A stretch of 12,367 nucleotides of DNA. It comes from Nitrososphaeria archaeon (GTDB lineage: Archaea > Thermoproteota > Nitrososphaeria > Conexivisphaerales > UBA164). Shown here one piece after another: positions 1 through 6,629 of the stretch. The stretch's first letter is position 1; each line of letters begins with the position of its first letter. The DNA lies in NCBI GenBank assembly GCA_029775955.1, contig JARVJW010000112.1, forward strand, positions 1 through 12,367, read 5' to 3'. A program made the translations under genes and the position numbers. Under the pieces are notes generated by a model. The model saw only the letters and a program-made list of their open reading frames with translations. It was not told the DNA's origin and did not search any database.

Positions 1-403
1 TTTTGCATATAGTTTCAACCAGGTCGTAGCCGAACCTTGCGAGCCTGTGCGTTATATATATCCTTGACACCTTGTTTTCCTCCACAAGTTTCATGACCTC
101 GGTGAAGCCGTTCCTCGTTGAAAATCTCATTCCGCTCCTGACATCGGAGAACACCCTTGCCCCCTTTGCCACAGCTATAAGCCTTTCAATCTGCGCCCCT
201 AAATCGTTCTTCTGATCCCTTGTTGAAACCCTTGCATATATCACTTCAAATTTGTCGCCCTTTTTACCCATTATCCTGTTTATTTCACTTTCAAGTATCC
301 TTCTGTACCTGTTGGAAAGCCTTATACATTTTATCTTGCCCTGTTTGTCCCAAATCCTTAACGTGGTCAGGTGTAGTATGTCCTCGCTTATTGTATAAAG
401 CTT
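1..403 (-). pseudogene. tnpA: IS607-type serine recombinase (TnpA), partial at window edge, start lost
   Basis: The reverse strand is open for 134 codons and runs off the window. The first ~45 codons resemble a MerR-like helix-turn-helix (LTTLRIWDKQGKIK, then a YRRI segment). A serine resolvase domain follows, with YARVSTRDQ carrying the likely catalytic serine and later ITHRLARFGYDL, the conserved RLARFG segment of IS607 recombinases. In the family this enzyme catalyses cutting and rejoining during transposition of IS607 elements, usually next to a tnpB. The only ATG at the expected place (407-409) is followed directly by TAA (404-406), and no ATG, GTG or TTG occurs before the internal ATG near codon 45. 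The helix-turn-helix also looks a few residues short. Synthesis of a complete protein therefore seems unlikely. The A/T-rich stretch 411-424 could be its old promoter. The family call is firm; inactivity is inferred. Confidence 0.8.
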
Positions 404-458
404 TTACATAATAATATATATTATAGCCCCTTATAAAGATGATCGTAGCTGTTTAGAC

Positions 459-975
459 CCCTTTATAGTAAATCAAAATTTGCCCATCTCATGGCTCCGC
501 CCTTCCTCCACTATATCGGGGATGAACCAAAATATCAACAATGGCATCATTATGCTCTGCTTCAACACATCAACTATTACCCTATCTTCTAAGCTATTTA
601 GCTTGACCCACATATAGGAGAACTGCCAAGTAGAAGTACAAATAGTGTATAGCTTTGACGCTAGCCAGGAACCTGTTGTTCATCCTGTAAGATGTCTCCA
701 TGCCCCATCTGCTCCTGAACAGCTTCCCTGCTTCAGGTTAGTGTTTGTAGCAAATATAGGGTTCCACCTGTCCAATCCTGTTCCGACCATTAAGTGCTAC
801 TACCCTGAATGTGGCTTGCTCATCCTTGCTCCTCCTGTATCCATGTTGGTGTACATGAAGTCATCCCCGCTGGTGATGCCTGCATTGGGCATTCTCATCA
901 CGAACTTCAGGCCAAGTGACTGCAGGTATTTGATTATATCTGCCAAAAAATAGCCAACAACAGCAGTTTAATCCT
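459..975. repeat. Long direct repeat, copy 1 (partner at 11204-11720)
   Basis: This block matches 11204-11720 in the same orientation at a constant offset of 10,745 bases. I found no insertions or deletions and only about four or five substitutions, for example near positions 849, 897 and 946. It covers the 3' half of a decayed IS4-type transposase. To the right of about 975 the two copies fall to clearly lower similarity with indels. Confidence 0.93.
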
Positions 976-1110
976 TATCCTCAGCTAAACGCCCTTGCAA
1001 GTAGCCGCTTGAGATGTTGCGTCCTTGATTCCATTTCCTATGGGCGTAACTGCAAGTGTTAGCTTTTCCTTGCCGACCACGTTGACTGGCCTCATCTTTC
1101 ACTTGATTTC
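473..1110 (-). pseudogene. IS4-type DDE transposase remnant, copy 1 (C-terminal part)
   Basis: Read on the reverse strand across several frames, the pieces line up with an archaeal IS4-type transposase: VVGKEKLTLAVTPIGNG (about 1100-1050), FLADIIKYLQSLGLKFVMRM with the second catalytic aspartate region (about 945-885), and FRSRWGMETSYRMNNRF (about 715-660), which carries the R-x3-E glutamate signature. The tail ends at a TGA at 473-475. At least three frame changes or stops separate the blocks (near 960, 815, 765 and 595), and the N-terminal third with the first aspartate is missing. The 102-residue forward reading at 645-953 is a shadow of this gene. It is a dead insertion sequence related to copy 2 at 11218-12098. 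Confidence 0.82.
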
Positions 1111-1337
1111 GAATGCCTTGAAAAGCCTGTAGATACGTTCTTAAGCGGGCTTGATAGGAGAAGGAAGGATCTGCGAAGGCTAAAACGATCTGATGACAAA
1201 TCATGACAGATCAAAACATGAGACAAAGGTATAACAATTTCAGGATACCACGCAATTCATCAACATCACAAGCTCAGTGGCTTAAACATTTTGTAATGAT
1301 TTTTACTAGCAAGTTTTCCATCCCACAAGTCATAAAA

Positions 1338-1817
1338 CTATCTCTTATAACCTATATCCCGTAAGAATTTTTGCCTTTTCTGTTTATCTGTTTCTGACTC
1401 TAATCCCTTTGGAAATGAACCATCTATTACCCCCATTATCCCCCTGCCCTGTTCTGTTTCTGCAACTATTACCTGCAACGGATTTGCGGTAGCGCAGTAG
1501 ATATTGACAACCTCCTGCACATTCTTAACTCTATCAAGTACATTTATTGGATAAGAATCTTTTAACGCAATTGTAAAGCAGTGACCTGCAGCAACAACCC
1601 TAGCAATCTCTGTAGCTTTTTCAATACACTCTATATCATTTCCCTCAGTCCTTATCAACATATCACCGCTGGATTCGCAAAAAGCTATACCAAACTTAAT
1701 TGTCAGTGATGATGTAATAATCGCTTCATAAAGGTCTTCAACTGTCTTTATGAAATGTGATTGGCCTAGGATCACATTAAAGCCATTAGTATCTACGTTA
1801 ACAACCTTAAGTTCCAT
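1338..1817 (-). CDS. Adenosine-specific kinase family protein (DUF355, PF04008)
   Basis: The 159 residues match the full length of this small archaeal/bacterial family. Recognisable family segments are VILGQSHFIKTVEDLYEA (15-32), KFGIAFCESSGDMLIRTEGN (41-60), AAGHCFTI (76-83) and NPLQVIVAETEQGRGIMGVI (112-131), the last a highly conserved Gly-rich stretch. From memory, a Pyrobaculum member crystallised with adenosine bound and gave the family its name; the physiological reaction is not well established, so the name should be taken as a family label. The frame is intact and starts at ATG 1817. The gene stands alone, with an IS4 remnant downstream and an IS630 remnant upstream, both on the same strand. 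An A/T-rich box at about 1840-1850 suits its own short-leader promoter. Confidence 0.9.
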   Translation of the reverse strand: MELKVVNVDTNGFNVILGQSHFIKTVEDLYEAIITSSLTIKFGIAFCESSGDMLIRTEGNDIECIEKATEIARVVAAGHCFTIALKDSYPINVLDRVKNVQEVVNIYCATANPLQVIVAETEQGRGIMGVIDGSFPKGLESETDKQKRQKFLRDIGYKR

Positions 1818-1837
1818 ACCACATTATTACAAAGCCA

Positions 1838-1851
1838 AATAATAATATTTT
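1838..1851 (-). promoter_or_regulatory. Candidate TATA box for the adenosine-kinase-like gene
   Basis: On the reverse strand an AAAAATATTATTA stretch lies about 20-33 bases before the ATG at 1817. This fits an archaeal TATA element driving a short-leader or leaderless transcript. The position is right, but the region is generally A/T-rich, so the call is moderate. Confidence 0.4.
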
Positions 1852-1902
1852 TGTTGGTGCAGCAAGTGTTATCATCCTACTGGTAACGACATTATTTACT
1901 CA

Positions 1903-2719
1903 TTACCCTTTGACGATGGTAATGAACTTGCCGTGTAAAACGATGTTAAAAGATCTGACGTATTCCTCAATGCCCTGACGTTTTGCTTTCATAGATGTTA
2001 TTTGGACAGAACCCTTTCATCTTGTTCCATTTATTTGCCCAAAGCAAGTGGGTTAAGGTCAGGGTAGCCTGAAGGTTGTTAGCCTCCCTTCATTCTGCTT
2101 TGCAAACTCTTTCACACCTGTGCTAATCCATCTCAGAGTATCATGGTCATCTACATGTCTGAGGATTTGCTTGAGGATTGCCTGCTCGCTCTTTATGGGG
2201 TAATCACACATAATGAAATACAGTTTTCCTGATAGGGATATTCCGCATATTGCTGAAAACTTCCAGTTCAGTTTGCATCAATCCTAGGAGTTGACCCTTT
2301 GTTGGGCATGAGCAGCGAAAAGTCAACCTTGTCCACAAGCGTACTACTGTTTCAGCTAGCATTATATGGCAGGATGTCAACTGCCATTAACTGCCTCCCT
2401 TTATTCATTTCCCTTGCTATGCTTCCATGACAGGCCAAATATTCCCCAAACATGGTCTTGGTGGTACTTTATGCCAGACACTTCATATATTAACCTGGCA
2501 ACCCTTCCAGCAATGTCAGTTTCAACCCCGTAACTTTCTCTTCAGGATAACTTCAACAAGCTTTCCCCTGTGCTTGCCTGCATTAGCGCCATGCGCCCAC
2601 TTCGTCCACATCGCGCTCAGTTACACCAACAATTTTAGCCATTTCCCTCTAAGTCTCTAATGCAAGAGAAGCTTTATCCTTCGCCTTATTTCAAGTGCCT
2701 TTGGATCCCTTTTAACCAT
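1903..2719 (-). pseudogene. IS630-type transposase, decayed
   Basis: Reverse-strand pieces in changing frames resemble an IS630 transposase. It begins at ATG 2719 with VKRDPKALEIRRRIKLLLH followed by a stop, then KIVGVTERDVDEW (helix-turn-helix) and GRVARLIYEVSGIKYHQDHV, the second DNA-binding half with the typical HxW/HxV segment. Near 2060-2030 come LPxxPDLNPLA-like and WANKWNKMKGF fragments that recall the C-terminal DLNPIE catalytic motif of the family, and a tail IEEYVRSFN to a TAA at 1903. At least five stops or frame changes interrupt it, so it is inactive. I could not define convincing terminal inverted repeats. The forward 77-residue reading at 2427-2660 is a shadow. Family assignment rests on the N-terminal half and the DLNP motif. 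Confidence 0.72.
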
Positions 2720-2757
2720 GCAAATTATTTTTATAGTGTACCTATTGTAATAAATTT

Positions 2758-2955
2758 TTAGATAGAATTGTCAAATTCATACGAATAAATAATACCGTTA
2801 ACAGTAATTATAGCTACATTTTCTGTGAAACCGATAGTAGAAACACAAACTGGACAGTTTAAAGTGAATCCTTCAGTTGAACCTTTTTTGTTTCTAGCCC
2901 GGGGAGCAGCTAATGGTAAAGCAAAAATCTCAGGCAGCTCTAAGCCAGTGATATA
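2758..2955 (-). pseudogene. Unrecognised 65-codon fragment with a CPVC motif
   Basis: An uninterrupted reverse-strand frame lies between stops, ending in TAA at 2758-2760. Its composition is protein-like and it contains ELPEIFALPLAAPRARNKKG, then FTLNCPVCVSTIGFTENVA and a tail IITVNGIIYSYEFDNSI. There is no ATG, GTG or TTG start, so it is either the 3' end of a gene whose front has been lost or a chance open frame. A single CPVC pair could be half of a zinc-binding site. The opposite strand is also open for about 55 codons without a start. I do not recognise the family. It lies directly upstream of the decayed IS630 element and on the same strand. Confidence 0.3.
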
Positions 2956-2994
2956 TTAGAAATATTCTAAATATAAAACTTTAACAAAACTGCC

Positions 2995-3008
2995 GTTAAA
3001 TTATAAAG
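2995..3008 (+). promoter_or_regulatory. BRE/TATA promoter for the site-2 protease gene
   Basis: GTTAAATTATAAAGG just before 3010 has an A-rich BRE-like stretch followed by TTATAAAG (3001-3008), centred about 34 bases before the ATG at 3039. That would put the transcript start around 3030 and give a leader of roughly ten bases. A second TATAT at 3016-3020 is too close to the start for this role. Confidence 0.55.
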
Positions 3009-3038
3009 GAAAGTGTATATAGACTAAGCGTACCAATT

Positions 3039-4580
3039 ATGTATTTAACGAATGGGTATTTAATCTTCCTCATACTGCTGATAGCTTGGGCTGGCGTGCT
3101 ACTTGCCGTCAGACAATTAAAATCTGCAAAGCATATATCATTATACGGACCAACTGTCATGTTAAAAACAGAAGGCGGCATAAAGCTCATTGAAAGGGCA
3201 TCAAAGACCAAATTCTGGATCAGATACGGCGATTTTGCGATTGTCGTTGGCATTATAACAATGATAGCTACTACAGGCTTCATAGCATGGGAGGCAACCC
3301 TTGTGTTTTTAGTTCCAAAAAGTAGCGCACCATCAATTCAGACACTTCTGGCCATCCCGGGTTTAAATCCCTTGATTCCGTTATCTTATGGTCTCATATC
3401 AATCATAATTGGGGTAGTGCTCCACGAGCTATCGCATGGGCTCGTGGCAGCAAGTCAGAAGCTCAAGGTGAAAACTGTGGGGGCCCTTTTGTTCATAGTG
3501 CCCATAGGTGCGTTCGTTGAGCTGGATGAAAAGGAACTTAATGAGGCTGCCAGGTTAAAGAGGATGAGGGTTCAGGCCGCCGGCACAATGACCAACCTAG
3601 TAATAGCTAGCGTCATGCTGCTGCTTTTTTTGAGTTCTTTCTCAGGCGTGACCCCGATAATGTCTGGTGCAGTAATAACCCAGACATACCATAATGTGAA
3701 TCCCGGGCTGCATGATGGAATGGAAATTGTGTCGCTTGGGGACGCCCAGATTTCTGTAAATGCACTTGACAACATTATGGTCAAACCCGGCGTTCTAACT
3801 AATGCAACAATCATCTATAATGGAAAAACTGAATTTACTCAGGTATATCCTGGAGTCACGATTATACAGGTGTTCAGGGGAACGCCAGCAGCAGCTGCTG
3901 GATTACAATCAGGAGACCTCATAGTGAGCATCAATGGCACAACAATATATAATGAAGAGAACCTGAGCACATACCTGGATGCAACAAAAGCAGGTCAGAG
4001 CATAACTCTGGACTACCTGCAGCTGAACAACCAATCAATTAGGGAACTGAATGCCACAATGATACTAATGAACAAGTATACCTTTTACGCCAGCTATCAG
4101 CCGTCAGTTAACTCTTTCCTGTTTAACGGCACAGGTTTCATGGGAATATCAACAGCATATATGGGCCTGGAAGCTATAGACGCCAGCACAATACCAGAAA
4201 TAATGAGCAACCCATTCAATTATACTCATAACCTGACCTCAGGGGCACTACTGCTTCTGTTTCTGCCGTACATGGGCCTTTCGCCCCTTCCCAATTCAAT
4301 CACGCAGCTTTACAGGACACCGCTTTCTCCAGCTATCTTTTGGCCACTCATCAACACTGTGTACTGGTTATTCTGGATAAACCTCCTGTTAGGGATGACC
4401 AATCTTCTACCATTGCTGCCATTTGATGGCGGTTACATCTTTAAGGATACAGTTCAGGCCATAGCAAAGAGGCTTGGCGTCAGGGAAGATGAGCGCACGT
4501 CTACAGCTGTCGCACTGGCCGCTACAGCGCTTATAGTCGGGCTTTTCGTGTGGTTGGTGATTGGCCCCCTGATAATTTAA
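3039..4580 (+). CDS. Site-2 protease-type intramembrane zinc metalloprotease (M50) with PDZ domain
   Basis: This 513-residue protein has the M50 layout. An N-terminal membrane segment (~6-25) and one at ~64-90 are followed by a segment at ~113-139 holding the zinc motif HELSH (129-133). A further membrane segment lies at ~182-202, and a PDZ domain with GTPAAAAGLQSGDLIVSING lies at ~268-330. C-terminal membrane segments include NLLPLLPFDGG (~454-464), which carries the third zinc ligand aspartate of the family, and a last segment at ~489-510. All three zinc ligand motifs are present, so it should be active. In the family such enzymes cleave transmembrane substrates inside the membrane, often to release a regulator. 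No anti-sigma-like or other obvious membrane-anchored substrate is encoded nearby. The gene has its own promoter and is separated by 124 bases from the thiolase. ATG 3039 is the first start after the TATA box. Confidence 0.93.
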   Translation: MYLTNGYLIFLILLIAWAGVLLAVRQLKSAKHISLYGPTVMLKTEGGIKLIERASKTKFWIRYGDFAIVVGIITMIATTGFIAWEATLVFLVPKSSAPSIQTLLAIPGLNPLIPLSYGLISIIIGVVLHELSHGLVAASQKLKVKTVGALLFIVPIGAFVELDEKELNEAARLKRMRVQAAGTMTNLVIASVMLLLFLSSFSGVTPIMSGAVITQTYHNVNPGLHDGMEIVSLGDAQISVNALDNIMVKPGVLTNATIIYNGKTEFTQVYPGVTIIQVFRGTPAAAAGLQSGDLIVSINGTTIYNEENLSTYLDATKAGQSITLDYLQLNNQSIRELNATMILMNKYTFYASYQPSVNSFLFNGTGFMGISTAYMGLEAIDASTIPEIMSNPFNYTHNLTSGALLLLFLPYMGLSPLPNSITQLYRTPLSPAIFWPLINTVYWLFWINLLLGMTNLLPLLPFDGGYIFKDTVQAIAKRLGVREDERTSTAVALAATALIVGLFVWLVIGPLII

Positions 4581-4669
4581 TAGTGAATAATATAATTTAT
4601 GTATGAAATGGGCACCACCCATCAGTATGCTTGAATTGGCAGTGAAACATTAATGTAGAAGATCTCGTA

Positions 4670-4681
4670 AAAATATATAAG
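4670..4681 (+). promoter_or_regulatory. TATA-box promoter of the thiolase-DUF35 operon
   Basis: AAAAATATATAAGG lies about 25-34 bases before ATG 4705, with an A-rich BRE-like flank. The spacing suits a nearly leaderless transcript, and there is no Shine-Dalgarno sequence before this ATG, which agrees with that reading. Confidence 0.6.
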
Positions 4682-4704
4682 GGATATATTATAATTTTAT
4701 TTTT

Positions 4705-5874
4705 ATGAACAGAGCTGCCATTGTTGGAATCGGGCATTCAAAATTTGGAAAAAGGATGGATGTTTCAATAAACGAACTTGCATGGGAAGCAGTGAAGCCT
4801 GCGCTTGATGATTCCGGCCTCTCACAAAATGACATAGAATTTCATGCAGTTGGCAACCTAGGTTTCTGGAGCGAAGAATTACTGCCTGCGGTAACTGTAG
4901 GTGAATACTGTGGCTTCAATTCAGGCAGCATGAAGACAGAAGCGGCATGTGCATCTGGGAGCGCTGCACTTAAGGTTGCATACGATTCCATTATTTCTGG
5001 AAATACAAAGATTGCAATGGCAATTGGCGTTGAAAAAATGTATAATTCACCAAATCCAACTGTAATAGAATTAATTGGAAGGGCAGGGAATTATTTCTGG
5101 GAATTTGAAAATTTTGGCCTCACATTTCCAGGATATTATGCCCTTTATGCAACTAGATACCTTAATGAATATAATGCCAGCGAATATGACCTGTGCCTTG
5201 CATCAATAAAGGCGCACCATTATGGGTCCCTTAATCCTAATGCTCAATTTCAGAAAGAGATAAGCTATGAAGATTGTATAAATTCAAAATATATAGCATG
5301 GCCACTGAAACTTTATGATTCATCACCAATCACTGATGGTGCAGCTGCAGTGATACTTGCTTCTGATAAAGTTGCAAAGAAGATAACTGATACGCCAATT
5401 TATATTGATGCTCAAGGCTATGCGACGGGCAGTGCAAACCTAAGCAGGAGGGAAGATTTTACTGGACTAAATGCCTCAAAGAGGGCAGCAGAAATGGCAT
5501 ATAAAAGGGCAGGCATTGATGACCCCAAAAAAAGCTTTGACCTTTTTGAGGTGCATGATTGTTTCACAATTGCTGAGGTAATGGCATATGAGGACTTGGG
5601 GTTGGCCAAAAAGGGAAAAGGAGTTCAACTTTTAAGAGAAGGGCAGACTTACCATGATGGGAAATTTCCCACAAATTCTGACGGTGGCCTTAAGGCAAAA
5701 GGGCACCCTATAGGTGCTACAGGCATAAGCATGGCTGTTGAGATTGCAAAGCAGCTCAGAAATGAGGCTGAGAAAGGCAGGCAGGTGAAAGTGAGCAAAG
5801 GGAGAGCACTTTCACATAATGTTGGCGGCACTGGGCACTATGCATATGTGACAATATTCTCAAGGAGTGATTAA
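4705..5874 (+). CDS. Thiolase-fold acetyl-CoA C-acetyltransferase (archaeal type)
   Basis: The 389 residues match the archaeal thiolase family for length and order. The N-terminal AAIVGIGHSKFGK is typical. TEAACASGSAALK carries the nucleophilic Cys82. VHDCFTIAE holds His284, GHPIGATG holds His334, and HNVGGTGHYAYV (371-382) takes the place of the usual C-terminal CxG motif, as in the archaeal/SCP-2-like group. Family enzymes condense two acetyl-CoA into acetoacetyl-CoA or run the reverse reaction. It is followed one base later by its DUF35 partner, an arrangement known from archaea, where thiolase, the DUF35 protein and HMG-CoA synthase can form a complex that channels acetoacetyl-CoA into the mevalonate pathway. 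No HMG-CoA synthase is present here, so a role in fatty or branched acyl-CoA breakdown is equally possible. The exact substrate cannot be read from the sequence. Confidence 0.92.
   Translation: MNRAAIVGIGHSKFGKRMDVSINELAWEAVKPALDDSGLSQNDIEFHAVGNLGFWSEELLPAVTVGEYCGFNSGSMKTEAACASGSAALKVAYDSIISGNTKIAMAIGVEKMYNSPNPTVIELIGRAGNYFWEFENFGLTFPGYYALYATRYLNEYNASEYDLCLASIKAHHYGSLNPNAQFQKEISYEDCINSKYIAWPLKLYDSSPITDGAAAVILASDKVAKKITDTPIYIDAQGYATGSANLSRREDFTGLNASKRAAEMAYKRAGIDDPKKSFDLFEVHDCFTIAEVMAYEDLGLAKKGKGVQLLREGQTYHDGKFPTNSDGGLKAKGHPIGATGISMAVEIAKQLRNEAEKGRQVKVSKGRALSHNVGGTGHYAYVTIFSRSD
5862..5870 (+). promoter_or_regulatory. Shine-Dalgarno site deciding the DUF35 start
   Basis: AAGGAGTGA overlaps the end of the thiolase gene and pairs well with the 3' end of archaeal 16S rRNA. 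It sits five bases before ATG 5876, ideal spacing. The upstream in-frame GTG at 5867 lies inside this site and is therefore unlikely to be the start. Confidence 0.7.
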
Positions 5875-5875
5875 A

Positions 5876-6304
5876 ATGGATGAAATATTTTTTGATAAAA
5901 GAGCACTTGAGCTTAAATATCAGATGCCTTTGGGAAAAATTTCGGAGTTTTTCAAGGGTCTGGAGAACGGCAAAATAATGGCTTCAAAATGCGTGGATTG
6001 CAACGAAATTTACTTTCCCCCTCAGGCAAACTGCCCTAACTGTATAAAAAGCAAAATTGAATGGGTTGAGCTCAGTAGTGATGCCATTCTCGAGACCTAC
6101 ACTATAATTAACGTAAAGCCAACTTCATTTTTAAAATACCCTGACTATGTTGTCGTGATAGGGAAATTGAAAGAGGGTGTAAAGGTGCTATCCTGGCTGG
6201 AAATAGATGATTTTAAAAAAATAAGGATTGGAATGAAAATGAAGTTGAAAGTTGTTAAGAGAGAGGAAAATTATTATACCTATGAATTTTATCCTGCAGA
6301 ATGA
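5876..6304 (+). CDS. DUF35 zinc-ribbon/OB-fold protein, thiolase partner
   Basis: From ATG 5876 the protein has 142 residues. An N-terminal helix region (~15-35, KISEFFKGLENGKIMASK) is followed by a four-cysteine zinc ribbon, C39-x2-C42 and C53-x2-C56, and then an OB-fold-like beta domain (~60-142). This is the standard DUF35 arrangement. In archaea such proteins bind thiolase and help hold its acyl-CoA intermediate or bridge it to HMG-CoA synthase. The gap of one base to the thiolase stop and the strong internal Shine-Dalgarno site indicate one transcript with coupled translation. A GTG at 5867 would add three residues (MIK), but spacing favours 5876. It is intact and all four zinc ligands are present. 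Confidence 0.9.
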   Translation: MDEIFFDKRALELKYQMPLGKISEFFKGLENGKIMASKCVDCNEIYFPPQANCPNCIKSKIEWVELSSDAILETYTIINVKPTSFLKYPDYVVVIGKLKEGVKVLSWLEIDDFKKIRIGMKMKLKVVKREENYYTYEFYPAE

Positions 6305-6325
6305 TCATTTTTCATTTAATGATAA

Positions 6326-6340
6326 ACGTTTTTATTTTAT
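6326..6340 (+). terminator. T-rich transcription terminator after the DUF35 gene
   Basis: CGTTTTTATTTTATG begins about 22 bases after the DUF35 stop. Runs of T like this are typical archaeal intrinsic terminators. There is no strong hairpin. Confidence 0.4.
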
Positions 6341-6383
6341 GAACGAACTGGGCAGGAAGTTCAATTGATTTAAATTCGTAACT

Positions 6384-6627
6384 GTTTACCGTTTTGAAGT
6401 TGGACTCAGGTAATGCATGGCGTAGTCGTAGAAGTTCTCCTCCCTCAGCTCTTTGTTCTCCATCTCGAGCTTGACAAGCCGCCCTTCGAGTTCTGCGCAG
6501 CGCCACCTGTAGTCCGTACCATTGGGGGCGCTGGCTCCTGTCATACAAGGGTTGTAAAACAATCGGATAAAAACACTCGAGTCGATAAAAATATATCTTC
6601 TTGTTAAATAACTTCAAAACGGTAAAC
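6384..6627. mobile_element. MITE-like element bounded by perfect 18-bp inverted repeats
   Basis: GTTTACCGTTTTGAAGTT at 6384-6401 is the exact reverse complement of 6610-6627, giving a 244-bp element. Inside, on the reverse strand, lies a short GC-rich reading frame (6386-6544) preceded by an A/T-rich promoter-like stretch, as if only the first end of a transposase gene had been kept. I see no clear target-site duplication. The right end lies two bases from the stop codon of the MFS gene. An internally deleted insertion sequence mobilised in trans is the simplest reading. Confidence 0.75.
6386..6544 (-). CDS. 52-residue coiled-coil peptide, probable N-terminal stub of a transposase
   Basis: ATG 6544 opens a frame of 52 residues with a strongly charged helical segment, LEGRLVKLEMENKELREEN (~19-37), likely a short coiled coil. 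It ends in YLSPTSKR, and the last four to five residues and the stop fall inside the left inverted repeat. The shape recalls the start of IS66-like transposases, where a coiled coil is followed by a PxSK-type segment, but here the remainder is missing. The codons are much richer in G and C than those of neighbouring genes, a sign of a foreign origin. Whether it is translated is unknown. The longer 101-residue frame on the same strand (6312-6617) reads through the repeats and looks like a shadow. Confidence 0.42.
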   Translation of the reverse strand: MTGASAPNGTDYRWRCAELEGRLVKLEMENKELREENFYDYAMHYLSPTSKR

Positions 6628-6629
6628 GT

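Noticed and set aside
645..953. Forward 102-residue frame repeated almost exactly at 11390-11698, looking like a conserved duplicated protein
   Set aside because: It is antisense to the IS4-type transposase remnant, whose DDE motifs read on the other strand. Its repetition merely reflects the DNA repeat.
2427..2660. Forward 77-residue frame
   Set aside because: It is antisense to the IS630-type remnant, with no family features of its own.
3039..6304. Site-2 protease, thiolase and DUF35 as one functional system
   Set aside because: The thiolase has its own TATA promoter after a 124-base gap, and I know of no functional link between the families.
6312..6617. Reverse 101-residue frame across the inverted-repeat element
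   Set aside because: It has low-complexity Arg-rich composition and lies in a different frame from the coiled-coil peptide, which has the better coding character.
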